Positions 44,831 through 53,964 of a DNA stretch of 64,000 nucleotides are shown here, one piece after another. The stretch is taken from positions 342,317 through 406,316 of the forward strand of contig NZ_BQHW01000002.1 in the NCBI RefSeq assembly GCF_021602025.1, given 5' to 3'. The notes beneath the pieces are model-generated. The model ran no database searches. It worked only from the letters and a program-made list of their open reading frames with translations, and was not told where the DNA came from. The translations under genes and the position numbers were made by a program. The stretch comes from Pseudomonas ceruminis (GTDB lineage: Bacteria > Pseudomonadota > Gammaproteobacteria > Pseudomonadales > Pseudomonadaceae). Position 1 is the stretch's first letter; every line of letters starts with the position of its first letter.

Positions 44831-46384
44831 ATGGCCAGGGACGGTTACCCATTGAGCCGGCGCAGCTTCCTCGGCCACGCCGGGGTGCTGGCCGGCGGGC
44901 TGCTGGCCGGCTGCGGCCCCAGCGACAGCCCTGGCAGCGCAGTTGCCGACCAGCCGCGCCAGGGCGGGCGGCTGCGCCTGGGCATCATCGATGGCAACCA
45001 GAGCGGTAACCTGGACGCCCACAAACCGGTCGGCAGCGGCATCGTGCGAGGCTTTGCGCTGTACAGCAAGCTGTGGGAGTGGGACGAGCAGATGCAACCG
45101 CGCCTGGCGCTGGCCGAGTTCGCCGAACCCAACGCCGATGCCAGCGGCTGGACCCTGCGGCTCAAGCCGGGGTTGGAATTCCACCACGGCAAGACCATCG
45201 ATGCCGACGACCTGATCTTCTCCATCCGGCGCCTCACCGACCCGCAGCTGGCCTCGCCGTATGCCGCGCTGCTGCACTGGGTGGACCGCGACAACCTGGT
45301 CAAGCTCGATGAACGCACTGTACGGCTGGGCTTTCGCGATGGCCGCAGCTACTTGCCGCTGCCCGAAACCTGGGTCAACTTCGGTGGCATCGTGCCGGTG
45401 GACTACCACCCGGTGACCAACCCAGTCGGTGCCGGCCCCTACAAGCTCAAGAGTTTTACCCCCGGCCAGCGCTCGCTGTTCACCCGTTTCGACAACTACT
45501 ACAAAGCCGGCAAGCCGTATGCCGATGAACTGGAGATCATCGACTTCAAGGACCAGACCGGGCGCCTGGCAGCCTTGCGCGCCGGGCAGATCGACATGGC
45601 CAACGTGATGTCCACCGAACATCTGCAGGTGCTCCAGGCCGACCCGCGCCTGCAGTTGCTCAAATCGGTGAGCGGCAACTGGCTGTCGTTCGACATGAAC
45701 ACCGCCAAGGCGCCGTTCGACGACCCACGGGTTCGCCAGGCGTTTCGCCTGCTGGCCGATCGCGAGGAGCTGGTGCGCCGGGCGCTCAATGGCCAGGGCC
45801 GGGTCGCCAACGACCTGTATGCGCCGTTCGATCCAACCTTCGATCACAGCCTGGGCCCACGCCCGCACGACCCGCAACGGGCTGCGCAGTTGCTCAAGGA
45901 GGCAGGCCAGGAAGGCCTGCAGGTGGAATTGGTGACCACGCCTGGGCCGGGGCTTGCCTCTGCGTTGGTGCTGGCCGAACAGGCGCGGCGCATTGGCGTC
46001 ACGATCACGGTGCGTCAGGTGGACCTGGCGACCTTCCAGGGCCCGCAGCGCGACGACTGGACACTGAGCACCGGCGGCAGCATCGGCGCGCCTTTTCTGG
46101 CCAGCGCCATCCATACCGATGCGCCGTTCGCCGTGGCCAACAAGACCCACTTCCACGACCCCGAGTTCAGCGAAGCATTCCTCGCGGCCATGGCCCAGCC
46201 GGACCTGGCCAAGCGCACGGCGCTGGTCCACCGCGCGCAGCGTATCCAGTACGACCGCGGCGGCATGCTGATCTGGGGTTACGCCGATTTGCTCGACAGC
46301 GTCAGCACCCGGGTCGGCGGGGCGCAGGCGGAGCAGTCACTGTTCAGTACCTGGAGGTTCGAGCGCCTGTGGCTCAGGAGTTGA
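44831..46384 (+). CDS. Tat-exported binding lipoprotein of a dipeptide-type ABC transporter, copy 1
   Basis: A 517-residue SBP_bac_5 (DppA/OppA-type) protein. The start PLSRRSFLGHAGVLAGGLLAGC combines a twin-arginine motif (SRRSFLG) with a lipobox (LAGC). Family segments include FALYSKLWEWDEQMQPRLALAEFAEP, LKPGLEFHHGKTIDADDLIFSIRRL, NPVGAGPYKLKSFTPGQRSLFTRFDNYY and DPRVRQAFRLLADREELVR. It is clearly a paralogue of the lipoprotein encoded at 53957-55528, yet there is no permease in this operon; the permease/ATPase set lies in the converging operon. GGAGG precedes the ATG. In this context the cargo is probably an organosulfur compound, not a peptide. Confidence 0.8.
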   Translation: MARDGYPLSRRSFLGHAGVLAGGLLAGCGPSDSPGSAVADQPRQGGRLRLGIIDGNQSGNLDAHKPVGSGIVRGFALYSKLWEWDEQMQPRLALAEFAEPNADASGWTLRLKPGLEFHHGKTIDADDLIFSIRRLTDPQLASPYAALLHWVDRDNLVKLDERTVRLGFRDGRSYLPLPETWVNFGGIVPVDYHPVTNPVGAGPYKLKSFTPGQRSLFTRFDNYYKAGKPYADELEIIDFKDQTGRLAALRAGQIDMANVMSTEHLQVLQADPRLQLLKSVSGNWLSFDMNTAKAPFDDPRVRQAFRLLADREELVRRALNGQGRVANDLYAPFDPTFDHSLGPRPHDPQRAAQLLKEAGQEGLQVELVTTPGPGLASALVLAEQARRIGVTITVRQVDLATFQGPQRDDWTLSTGGSIGAPFLASAIHTDAPFAVANKTHFHDPEFSEAFLAAMAQPDLAKRTALVHRAQRIQYDRGGMLIWGYADLLDSVSTRVGGAQAEQSLFSTWRFERLWLRS

Positions 46385-46531
46385 TCTACAGACGGTCTAC
46401 TGCCTGCTCCCGCCCTAAAGCCGGACGGGCGCCAGGGCCGGTACAGACGCCCCCCTAAATCAACACCAACCGCAGGCGCGGCTGCGCCCTCGCTGTTCCC
46501 ATTTCCCTGAATCGAACGAGGCCCAGCCCCC

Positions 46532-49108
46532 ATGCTCCCCGTTGCCTTGCTGCACCCGAAATTCAAGCCTAGCGCACTGGCACTGGCCATCCTGGCGGCC
46601 AGCACACCCCTGGCTCACGCCCAGGACACTCAACTGCAGACAGTGACCGTGCAGGCCAAGCAGGTCGATGACGACGCCCTGCCCACGCGCCCACCCGCCT
46701 CGATCTATGGCGGCCTCGAAGCGAAGGTGCTCGACACCCCACGCTCGGTCACCCAGATCAACGCCGAGCAGCTGGCCCGCGACCCAATCCGCAGCGCCGA
46801 CGACCTGGTCAAGTACGCGCCTGGCATTACCCGTGGCGGTGGCCAGAACGCCGGCATCGCCCCGCAGATGCGTGGGCAGAACACCGAGGTGTTCCAGGAC
46901 GGCCAGCGCGCTTATGGGGTCCGTCACCCGGCCAACTTCAACGCCTACGAAGGCGCCGACATCGTCGCCGGCCCCTCCTCGGTCAGCTATGGCTCGGTCA
47001 GCGGCAGCGGCGGCTACGTCAACTACCTGAGCAAGAAGCCCGACTTCAACCGCTTTCGTACCCAGCTCAGCGGTGAAATCGGCAGTTGGATCCCCGATGG
47101 CCAGTCGCGCGATGCCACCAAGTTCAGCGTCGACAACACCGGCCCGCTCAGCGACAGCCTGGCCTACCGGGTCAGCATCACCCGCCAGCGCCAGCAAGAC
47201 TTCTACGACAACGTCGAAAACAACTTCGACGCGTTCTACGGCGCCCTGGCCTGGCGCAACGACAACCTGCGGGTGGACTGGAACGCCGCCTACGACAACT
47301 ACTACGACTACAACATCACCCACGGCTGGAACCGTGCCAGCCAGGACCTGGTCGACCATGGCAAGTACTACGCCGGGCGTGCCACACCGATCATCCAGAA
47401 CGGCAACACGTTATGGTCGCCGGTACTGTCCTCCGGCGCCGCCGACGCCCAGGTACTGGGCTGGGTACAGCGCCAGCGCAATGCCCAGGGCCAGTACCCG
47501 GTGGTCAACGGCAGCTTCCAGGGCACTTCACCCAACACCCAGGCCAGCCCCGGCAGCCTGCGTGGCTGGGTCTATGACCCTTCGCTGGCAGGCAATGGCC
47601 TGACCTCACTGTCGTCGCAGACCGGGCAGCGTGCCGAGGACCAGAACCGCTCCCGGCGCTTTACCACGCAACTGCGGGTCGAAGGCGAGCTGACCCCGTC
47701 GATCACCCTGGCCAACAGCACCTTCTACCAGCATTCCACCGACACCACCGACGCGGTGGGCGCCTTCCAGGTGCAGGGCAAGGACGACATCTTCGACAAC
47801 CGCTTCGAGTTCCGCGCCCGCGGCCAATGGCAATTGGGCAACCTGACGTTGGTCGATGACAGCAACACCGGCCTCATCTACCGCCGCGAGTCCAACGAGT
47901 CGATCGCCGCCAACAACAACTTCGGTTCCACCATCAACGCCTACGACCTCACGCTCGACCCCAGCCTGAAGAACCCCGGCGACCTGCTGGGCCTGGCCGG
48001 GCGCAACCCGGCCGGCGGCAATGCGGCCTGGATCGGGCAGCCGGGCGTGCCGCAGTTTTCCAGCTATTACGGCTGGCTCAACCTGCCGGCCATGTACCCG
48101 GCAGGCCACGGCCTGTATGCCGAATCGGTGGCCCCCTACACCGCCGACAGCACCTGGACCACCAAGACCCTGTTCAGCCAGCACAACCTGCGCCTGGGTG
48201 AACGGTTTGGCCTGAACGTCGGCGCCAGCCGCAGCTGGATCGACGCCCGCATCGAGAACCCCTTCGTCCTTGCCGGCGGCAACCCGCGCAAGGATGCCAA
48301 CAACTACCGGCTTTTTTCGGTGCAGGTCAGCCCCTACGTCAAACCCACCGAAAACAGCACCCTGTACTACACCTTCGACCGCTCGTTGGCGGTCAACACC
48401 GGCTTCTTCACCAACGGCCTGGGCTGGGGCAGCGGCGCCGGCGCCAACCAGCTCAACCCCCTGGCCTTCGAGAGCCTGAGCGTGCTGCATGAAGTGGGCC
48501 TGAAAGTCGAGGCGGTGCCCGACCAGCTGTTCCTCACCTTGGCCGCCTACCGACAAGCCCGCGACCAGGCCCCAGACAGCAACAACTCTATCGCCCGGCT
48601 GATCGTCAAAGGCTGGGAGGCAACGTTGCGCTATCAGGATGACCACCTGCGCGGCGGCCTCAACCTCAGCCGTATCAGCGCCTATAACGAGTTCACCAGC
48701 CAGGCCGGATTCGCCTCGGCCGGCTTCATCCCCGACAACGGCACCGTGTTTGGCGACAACAACAGCCTCAATCAGCGCCCTTCTGGCAAGTTCGATGCCG
48801 TGCAGATTCCCGAATACAACGCCGGCGGCTATGTCGACTACCGCTTCGACTCAGGCTTCGGTGTGGCGCTGTCCGGTTGGTGGACCAGCAGCTGGTACCT
48901 GAACCTGAGCAAGACGGTGAAGGTGCCGGACGAATACAACCTCGACCTCGCCGTGTATTACCGCCAGCCCCAGTGGGGGGCCACCCTGCGCATGCTCAAC
49001 GTCACCGACGAGCTGAACTTCGTCAGTGGCCTGGCCGGTTCGACCAATACCTTCCTGCAACCGATGCCTGGCCGCACCCTGCTGGCACAGGTCGATTATC
49101 AGTTCTGA
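46532..49108 (+). CDS. TonB-dependent outer-membrane receptor
   Basis: An 858-residue receptor. The signal peptide ends at ASTPLAHA. The plug domain includes VLDTPRSVTQINAEQLARDPIRSADDLVKYAPGITRGGGQNAGIAPQMRGQNTEVFQDG, and a 22-strand barrel ends in Phe (LLAQVDYQF). By sequence it resembles siderophore receptors, but it lies inside a sulfur operon, 147 bases after the binding lipoprotein and 29 before a monooxygenase. TonB receptors of sulfate-ester and sulfonate clusters (SftP type) are a precedent. It has no Cys and only five Met in 858 residues, which fits expression under sulfur limitation. The gap before it contains no clear -24/-12 site, so read-through from upstream is likely. Confidence 0.82.
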   Translation: MLPVALLHPKFKPSALALAILAASTPLAHAQDTQLQTVTVQAKQVDDDALPTRPPASIYGGLEAKVLDTPRSVTQINAEQLARDPIRSADDLVKYAPGITRGGGQNAGIAPQMRGQNTEVFQDGQRAYGVRHPANFNAYEGADIVAGPSSVSYGSVSGSGGYVNYLSKKPDFNRFRTQLSGEIGSWIPDGQSRDATKFSVDNTGPLSDSLAYRVSITRQRQQDFYDNVENNFDAFYGALAWRNDNLRVDWNAAYDNYYDYNITHGWNRASQDLVDHGKYYAGRATPIIQNGNTLWSPVLSSGAADAQVLGWVQRQRNAQGQYPVVNGSFQGTSPNTQASPGSLRGWVYDPSLAGNGLTSLSSQTGQRAEDQNRSRRFTTQLRVEGELTPSITLANSTFYQHSTDTTDAVGAFQVQGKDDIFDNRFEFRARGQWQLGNLTLVDDSNTGLIYRRESNESIAANNNFGSTINAYDLTLDPSLKNPGDLLGLAGRNPAGGNAAWIGQPGVPQFSSYYGWLNLPAMYPAGHGLYAESVAPYTADSTWTTKTLFSQHNLRLGERFGLNVGASRSWIDARIENPFVLAGGNPRKDANNYRLFSVQVSPYVKPTENSTLYYTFDRSLAVNTGFFTNGLGWGSGAGANQLNPLAFESLSVLHEVGLKVEAVPDQLFLTLAAYRQARDQAPDSNNSIARLIVKGWEATLRYQDDHLRGGLNLSRISAYNEFTSQAGFASAGFIPDNGTVFGDNNSLNQRPSGKFDAVQIPEYNAGGYVDYRFDSGFGVALSGWWTSSWYLNLSKTVKVPDEYNLDLAVYYRQPQWGATLRMLNVTDELNFVSGLAGSTNTFLQPMPGRTLLAQVDYQF

Positions 49109-49137
49109 CCCTGACCCTCACCTGAAAGGCTCCGCCA

Positions 49138-50226
49138 ATGCCCATTGAATTCGTCGGTATGATCTTCCCCCGTCAATGGTCCGAGACCCGCGGCGTGCGC
49201 ACGCCCGACTTCGACCTGCCGTTCATCCGCCACCATGCCCGCGCCCATGAGCACGCCGGGTTCGACCGGGTACTGATCGCCAGTGGTCCCGGCAGCGCCG
49301 ACAGCCTGCAGATTGCCGCGTATGCCGCCGCGCACACCGAGCGCCTGGGCTTCATGATTGCCCACCGCCCCGCCCTGACCGCGCCCACGGTGGCGGCGCG
49401 AGCCTTCGCTACCCTCGACCACACCACCGGCGGCGGGCGTATCCGCCTGCACGCGATCACCGGGATCAGCGCCGAGCCACAGGAGGGCGACACCCTGCTG
49501 GACAAGACCGAGCGCTACCGCCGCACCGACGAGTACCTGGAGATCGTCCGGCGCACCTGGACAGCCGAGGAGCCGTTCGACTTCCAGGGCCGCTACTTCA
49601 ACGTCAAAGGTGCATTCTCACCGGTAAAACCCTTGCAACAGCCACACATCCCGATCTCCTTCGGTGGCTCTTCCGACATCGCCTACCAGATCGCCGTCAA
49701 GCACGCCGACCTGTATGCCTTGTGGGGTGAGCCGCTGAAGGGGGTGGCCGAACAGATAGCCAAGCTCAAGGCCGCCGCCAGCGCCGCTGGCGTGGCGCCA
49801 CCGCGGGTCAGCCTGTCGGTGCGGCTGATCCTGGGGGCCACCGAAGAGCTGGCCTGGCAGCGTGCCGAACAGATTCTTGCGCAAATCAAGGCCAACCCCC
49901 AGTACGCGGCGGACAGCCCCTGGCACAAGCGCATCAAGGGCACCGGTTCTGAACGCCTGCTCGCCGCAGCCGCCCGCGCCGATCGGCATGACCGTGCGCT
50001 GTGGATGCCCACGGCAACGGCGGTAGGCGCCTACGGTGATACCACGGCACTGGTAGGCACCCCGGAAACGGTGGCCCAGGCGTTGCTCGATTATGTCGAC
50101 CTGGGGGTGACCACTTTCCTCAACCGAGGCTATGACCCACTGTATGACACGGTGGACTATGGGCGCTGGGTGATACCGGCCGTACGTGAGGAAATCCGGC
50201 GCCGTCAGGCCCGAATTGCTGGGTGA
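49138..50226 (+). CDS. LLM-class flavin monooxygenase, SsuD-like, copy 2
   Basis: A 362-residue member of the luciferase-like monooxygenase family. It shows FDRVLIASGPGSADSLQIAAYAAAHTERLGFMIAHRPALTAPTVAARAFATLDHTTGGGRI, then KTERYRRTDEYLEIVRRTWTAEEPFDFQGRYF and HIPISFGGSSDIAYQIAVKHADLYALWGEP. These are the SsuD-type flavin and active-site segments. It is distinct from SfnG (dimethylsulfone monooxygenase) in its N-terminus. AAGG precedes the ATG. It is the last gene of the plus operon and contains no Cys. The likely role is C-S cleavage on a compound imported by the same operon. Confidence 0.8.
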   Translation: MPIEFVGMIFPRQWSETRGVRTPDFDLPFIRHHARAHEHAGFDRVLIASGPGSADSLQIAAYAAAHTERLGFMIAHRPALTAPTVAARAFATLDHTTGGGRIRLHAITGISAEPQEGDTLLDKTERYRRTDEYLEIVRRTWTAEEPFDFQGRYFNVKGAFSPVKPLQQPHIPISFGGSSDIAYQIAVKHADLYALWGEPLKGVAEQIAKLKAAASAAGVAPPRVSLSVRLILGATEELAWQRAEQILAQIKANPQYAADSPWHKRIKGTGSERLLAAAARADRHDRALWMPTATAVGAYGDTTALVGTPETVAQALLDYVDLGVTTFLNRGYDPLYDTVDYGRWVIPAVREEIRRRQARIAG

Positions 50227-50246
50227 CCTCGCCGTTGCGCCTGCAC

Positions 50247-50280
50247 CGTCCTCATCACCGGTTCGCTGGCGATGAGGACG
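50247..50280. terminator. Long hairpin with TTCG loop between converging sulfur operons
   Basis: CGTCCTCATC (50247-50256) pairs perfectly with GATGAGGACG (50271-50280). The stem continues inwards with one mismatch and one G-T pair to a TTCG tetraloop at 50262-50265. It sits in the 63-base gap between the two convergent operons and could end transcription from both sides, although no T-tract is present. Confidence 0.65.
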
Positions 50281-50289
50281 CCAAGCGCA

Positions 50290-52068
50290 CTACAGGTTCA
50301 GCCTGGGCGAATGCTCTACCAAGGTCCGGGTATAGGGATCGACCGGCTGGCCCAGTACCTGCTCAGCGGTCCCCTGCTCCACCACCTTGCCCTGGCGCAA
50401 CACCAGCACGCGGTCAGCAATAGCCCGCACCACACCCAAGTCATGGGTCACGAACAGCAGCGTCAGGCCCTGTTCCTGCAAGCGTCGCAACAACGCCAGG
50501 ATCGACGCCTGCACCGAGACATCCAGCGCCGACGTGATCTCATCGCACACCAGCAGGCGCGGTTCGCAAATCAACGCTCGGGCAATCGCCACCCGCTGCC
50601 GCTCGCCGCCCGACAGGCTATTGGGATACAGGTCGGCAACCCGCGCCGGCAGCGACACACGCTGCAGCACCGCCTCGACCCGGCCACGTGCCTCGGCGCC
50701 GCGTATGCCAAAGAAATGCGCCAGGGGTGCGCTCAAGGTTTGCGCGATGGTCTGGCGTGGGTTCAGCGCCCGGTACGGGTTCTGAAACACATACTGTATC
50801 TGGTGGCGCAGCCTTGCATCGCGCTGCCGCGCAGCGAAGGGCAACGGCTCGCCCGCGTAGCGCAACTGCCCCTGAAGGTTCTCGCCAAGCCCGGCAATCG
50901 CCCGGGCCAGGCTGGTCTTGCCCGAGCCGGACTCGCCTACCAGCGCCAGGCATTCACCCTGCCTCAGGGCGAATGAAACATCGAAAAGCACCTGCCGGTC
51001 ATAGGCGACGTCCAGGCCCTGCACCTCCAGCAAACGCGCCTGGCTGTGCAGCGCCGGGGCCGCCCCAGGGTTTTCGCCCACGGTCATCGCCTCGCGATAC
51101 GGCAGCAGGCAGGCAACCTGTTGGTGATGGGCATGGTCAAGCAAGGCTGGCTCGATGACCACACACTCGGCACGGCGCCTGCTACACCGGGGCGCGAACG
51201 CACACCCTGGCGGGCGCTGGCCCGGCGCCGGTGCATGCCCGGCAATCGCCTGCAGCGGCTGGCGCCGGCCGACATCGGGAATGGCCGAGAGCAGCGCGCG
51301 GGTATAGGGGTGGGCCGGTGCCTGGAAGAGAACGTCGCGCCCGGCGATTTCCACCAGCCGCCCGGCGTACATGACCATCACTCGGTCCACCAAGTCGCGG
51401 ACCACAGCCAGGTCATGGGTCACGTACAGGGCCGCCACGCCATGGCTGCGGCACAGACGCTTCAAGGTGTCCAGCACATGCGCCTGGGTGGTGACGTCAA
51501 GCGCCGTGGTGGGCTCATCCAGCACGATCAACCTGGGCCGCAGCACAAACGCCAGCGCCAGCATCACCCGTTGCTGCTGCCCACCAGACAACTGGTGCGG
51601 GAAACGCTGCACAAACGCCTCGTCATCGGGCAAGCCAACGTCGAGCAAGGTTGCCCCTACGCGCTGGCGCACCACGCTGCGGGCAAGACCCGGATGATGC
51701 GCCAACACGGTCTCGCGCAGCAGCGCACCGATGCGCAACGCGGGGTTCAAGGCGGTGGCCGGGTCCTGGGCGACGTAGCCGATCAACCCGCCACGGGCCT
51801 GGCGCAGGGCCTCACCCTGCAGGTCGAGCACAGCTTGCCCGGCCACGGCGATGTGCCCGCCGACGATCCTTGCGCCCTGCCGGGCATGACGCAGCAAGGC
51901 GGTGGCCAAGGTGGTCTTGCCCGAACCGGACTCCCCCACCAGCCCGACGATCTCCCCTGCTGCCAGGCTGAACGAAACGTTGGCCAGCACATCCACCTGC
52001 GACGCCAGCTCCACACGCAGGTCGCTGACCCTCAGCACCTCGGTATCTATCCTCAACGCGGTCGTCAC
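50290..52068 (-). CDS. ABC transporter double ATPase (DppD-DppF fusion)
   Basis: A 592-residue cytoplasmic protein made of two complete ATP-binding units. Unit 1 has GLVGESGSGKTT, the signature QLSGGQQQRVMLALAF and LIVLDEPTTALDVTTQAHV, and ends with the Cys-rich oligopeptide tail (GCAFAPRCSRRRAEC). Unit 2 has ALVGESGSGKTSLARA, NSLSGGERQRVAIARAL and LLVCDEITSALDVSVQAS. It energises the two permeases upstream. The start is the GTG ending at 52068, which overlaps the permease stop as GTGA. It is the last gene of the seven-gene minus operon. Walker B in unit 2 reads CDEIT, fully active by motif. Confidence 0.85.
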   Translation of the reverse strand: MTTALRIDTEVLRVSDLRVELASQVDVLANVSFSLAAGEIVGLVGESGSGKTTLATALLRHARQGARIVGGHIAVAGQAVLDLQGEALRQARGGLIGYVAQDPATALNPALRIGALLRETVLAHHPGLARSVVRQRVGATLLDVGLPDDEAFVQRFPHQLSGGQQQRVMLALAFVLRPRLIVLDEPTTALDVTTQAHVLDTLKRLCRSHGVAALYVTHDLAVVRDLVDRVMVMYAGRLVEIAGRDVLFQAPAHPYTRALLSAIPDVGRRQPLQAIAGHAPAPGQRPPGCAFAPRCSRRRAECVVIEPALLDHAHHQQVACLLPYREAMTVGENPGAAPALHSQARLLEVQGLDVAYDRQVLFDVSFALRQGECLALVGESGSGKTSLARAIAGLGENLQGQLRYAGEPLPFAARQRDARLRHQIQYVFQNPYRALNPRQTIAQTLSAPLAHFFGIRGAEARGRVEAVLQRVSLPARVADLYPNSLSGGERQRVAIARALICEPRLLVCDEITSALDVSVQASILALLRRLQEQGLTLLFVTHDLGVVRAIADRVLVLRQGKVVEQGTAEQVLGQPVDPYTRTLVEHSPRLNL

Positions 52069-52892
52069 GGCTGTTTCTCCCCAATCCTGGCACTGACCCG
52101 GCCGATACCTTCGGCCAGGATATTGGTGCCATAGGCAAATACCGCGATCAGCAGCGCCGGTGCCAGCACTGCCCAGGGTTGTACCAACAGCCCGGCCTGG
52201 TTCTCGTTGATCATCAGGCCCCAGTCGGCCGCCGGTGGCGCCACGCCATAGCCCAGGAAGCTCAAGCCCGAGAGCATGCCCACCGCCCAGGTCAGCATGT
52301 TGCCAAAGTGCACCAGCAGCGGCGTGAGGATATTCGGCAGGATCTCGTTGAGCAGAATCCGCCAGCGCGGGTAGCCCATCATCTGCGCCGCCTCGACGAA
52401 CTCCTGCCCGGCCACCGCCACCGCGGCGCCCCGTGCCAGGCGCACCACGCCCGGGGTAAAGGCAATGGCCACGGTCAGCACGATCAGCCATGGCGCGCGG
52501 CCAAGCATCGACACGATCAGCAGCACCAGGATAAGGTCCGGAAAGGCCAGCGAAACATCCGCCGCCCAGCTGATCGCCTGATCCAGGCGTCGGCGCGAGA
52601 AGCCCGCCAGCAAGCCGAGGCCGCTGCCCACCAGCAAGGCGATGGAAGCCGCCGCCAGCGACATCCACAACACCGACAGGCCACCGCTGAGCAGCCGCGA
52701 GAGCAAGTCGTGCCCCAGGAAGTCATGCCCAAGCGGTGCGTCGGCACTGGGCCCGCCATACACCGGGCCGACCATGGCAGTGGGTGCGTGTGGCGCCAGC
52801 GCTGGGCCGAGTAAGGCCAGCAAAGCCACCAGAACGGTGATCACAGTGCCCCGCCGCACCTGCGGGTCGGCCCACCAGCGTGCGTCAATCAT
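52065..52892 (-). CDS. ABC transporter permease, DppC type
   Basis: A 275-residue inner-membrane permease with about six helices. It shows the DppC N-terminal pattern (PLGHDFLGHDLLSRLLSGG) and the coupling loop EFVEAAQMMGYPRWRILLNEILPNILTPLLV (the EAA motif). The start overlaps the upstream permease by 8 bases and its stop overlaps the ATPase start by 4, so the transporter parts are translationally coupled. It pairs with the DppB-type permease. Cargo is suggested to be an organosulfur compound by operon context only. Confidence 0.85.
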   Translation of the reverse strand: MIDARWWADPQVRRGTVITVLVALLALLGPALAPHAPTAMVGPVYGGPSADAPLGHDFLGHDLLSRLLSGGLSVLWMSLAAASIALLVGSGLGLLAGFSRRRLDQAISWAADVSLAFPDLILVLLIVSMLGRAPWLIVLTVAIAFTPGVVRLARGAAVAVAGQEFVEAAQMMGYPRWRILLNEILPNILTPLLVHFGNMLTWAVGMLSGLSFLGYGVAPPAADWGLMINENQAGLLVQPWAVLAPALLIAVFAYGTNILAEGIGRVSARIGEKQP

Positions 52893-53964
52893 GGTTGGCC
52901 TCCTGGGCAGGTGTGCTGCGCACGCGCCGCCACCAGGGGCGGATACCGCGCCGGTTGCGTCGGATCATCCGCACCCGGCGGGCGGTGCGCAGTTTGGGCG
53001 TGAGCAGAACGGTCAGCAGATCGGCCAGCAGGTTGATCAGCACTACGGCCAGGGTAATGACCAGCACCACACCCTGGATCATCGGCAAGTCGCGCATCTG
53101 GATCGCCGCGTTCAGGGCCGTGCCGATGCCCGGGTAGCTGAAGATCACTTCGGCCAGCAGCGCGCCACCGACCAGCGTGCGCAGGGTCAGGGCCACGCCC
53201 TGGATCGCCGGGGTCAGCGCATTGGGCAAGGTATGGCGCCAGACGATACGCCGCTCGGGGATGCCGCGCAGGCGGGCGGCGATGACATAGTCGGATTCCA
53301 GCGCCTCGATCATCGAAGCGCGCACCATCCGCGTCAGGTACGGCAGTGCGGACAAGCTCAGGGCAATCACTGGCAGCACCAGAAACGGCAGTTGCCGCCA
53401 CAAGGGCTGTTGCGGATCGAGGATCGACACCGCCGGCAACCAGCCCATGCCGGGCATGGAAAACAGCAGCACCAGGCCAATGGCCAACAGAAAACCCGGG
53501 GTCGCCTTGAACAGGATCAACACCGAGAGCCCCCAGCGGTCCAGCGGCCGGTCACGCCGCAACGCCAGGCTCACCCCCAGCACCAGGGCCAACGGCACCA
53601 CCAGCGCCAGCACCCCGGCGAGCAAGGCCAGCGTATGGCCCAGCCTGCCGAACAACAGCTGCGCCACCGGCACTTGCGAGTCCAGCGAAATGCCCAGATC
53701 ACCCTTGAGCAAGGCGCCGAGCCAGCGCAGGTACTGCACCAGGATCGGCTGGTCGAGCCCCAGTTGCCGTTGCAGGGTCAGGATGCTTTCCAGGGGCGCG
53801 TCCGGGCCGAGAATGACCCGCGCCGGGTCCGAGGGCAGCGCCTGGGTGGCGATGAACACCACCAGGCTGATCACCCAGGCCGTCAACAGGCCATAGCCCA
53901 GACGGCCGATGAACCAGGCCAGCCAGGCGGGGGTACGGGGGGAGCGGTCATTACGGTCAGGCAT
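52885..53964 (-). CDS. ABC transporter permease, DppB type
   Basis: A 359-residue inner-membrane permease. The N-terminal LGYGLLTAWVISLVVFIATQALPSDPARVILG is typical of DppB. The EAA coupling loop is ALESDYVIAARLRGIPERRIVWRHTLPNALTPAIQG, followed by GALLAEVIFSYPGIG. The C-terminal tail (about 35 residues) is strongly basic. Its ATG overlaps the end of the binding lipoprotein gene by 8 bases. Together with the next permease it forms the channel for the lipoprotein encoded upstream and possibly for the paralogue at 44831. Confidence 0.85.
   Translation of the reverse strand: MPDRNDRSPRTPAWLAWFIGRLGYGLLTAWVISLVVFIATQALPSDPARVILGPDAPLESILTLQRQLGLDQPILVQYLRWLGALLKGDLGISLDSQVPVAQLLFGRLGHTLALLAGVLALVVPLALVLGVSLALRRDRPLDRWGLSVLILFKATPGFLLAIGLVLLFSMPGMGWLPAVSILDPQQPLWRQLPFLVLPVIALSLSALPYLTRMVRASMIEALESDYVIAARLRGIPERRIVWRHTLPNALTPAIQGVALTLRTLVGGALLAEVIFSYPGIGTALNAAIQMRDLPMIQGVVLVITLAVVLINLLADLLTVLLTPKLRTARRVRMIRRNRRGIRPWWRRVRSTPAQEANHD

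Noticed and set aside
46532-49108. Iron-siderophore receptor
   Set aside because: It has the siderophore-receptor layout, but no siderophore genes, Fur box or iron regulator are seen nearby, while the operon context is sulfur acquisition.
49138-50226. SfnG (dimethylsulfone monooxygenase)
   Set aside because: The N-terminal and active-site segments I recall for SfnG are not matched; the protein is closer to the SsuD type.
50290-52668. ABC double ATPase extended upstream to 52668
   Set aside because: The added 200 residues are the permease gene read in another frame. The GTG ending at 52068 begins the conserved ATPase and overlaps the permease stop as GTGA.
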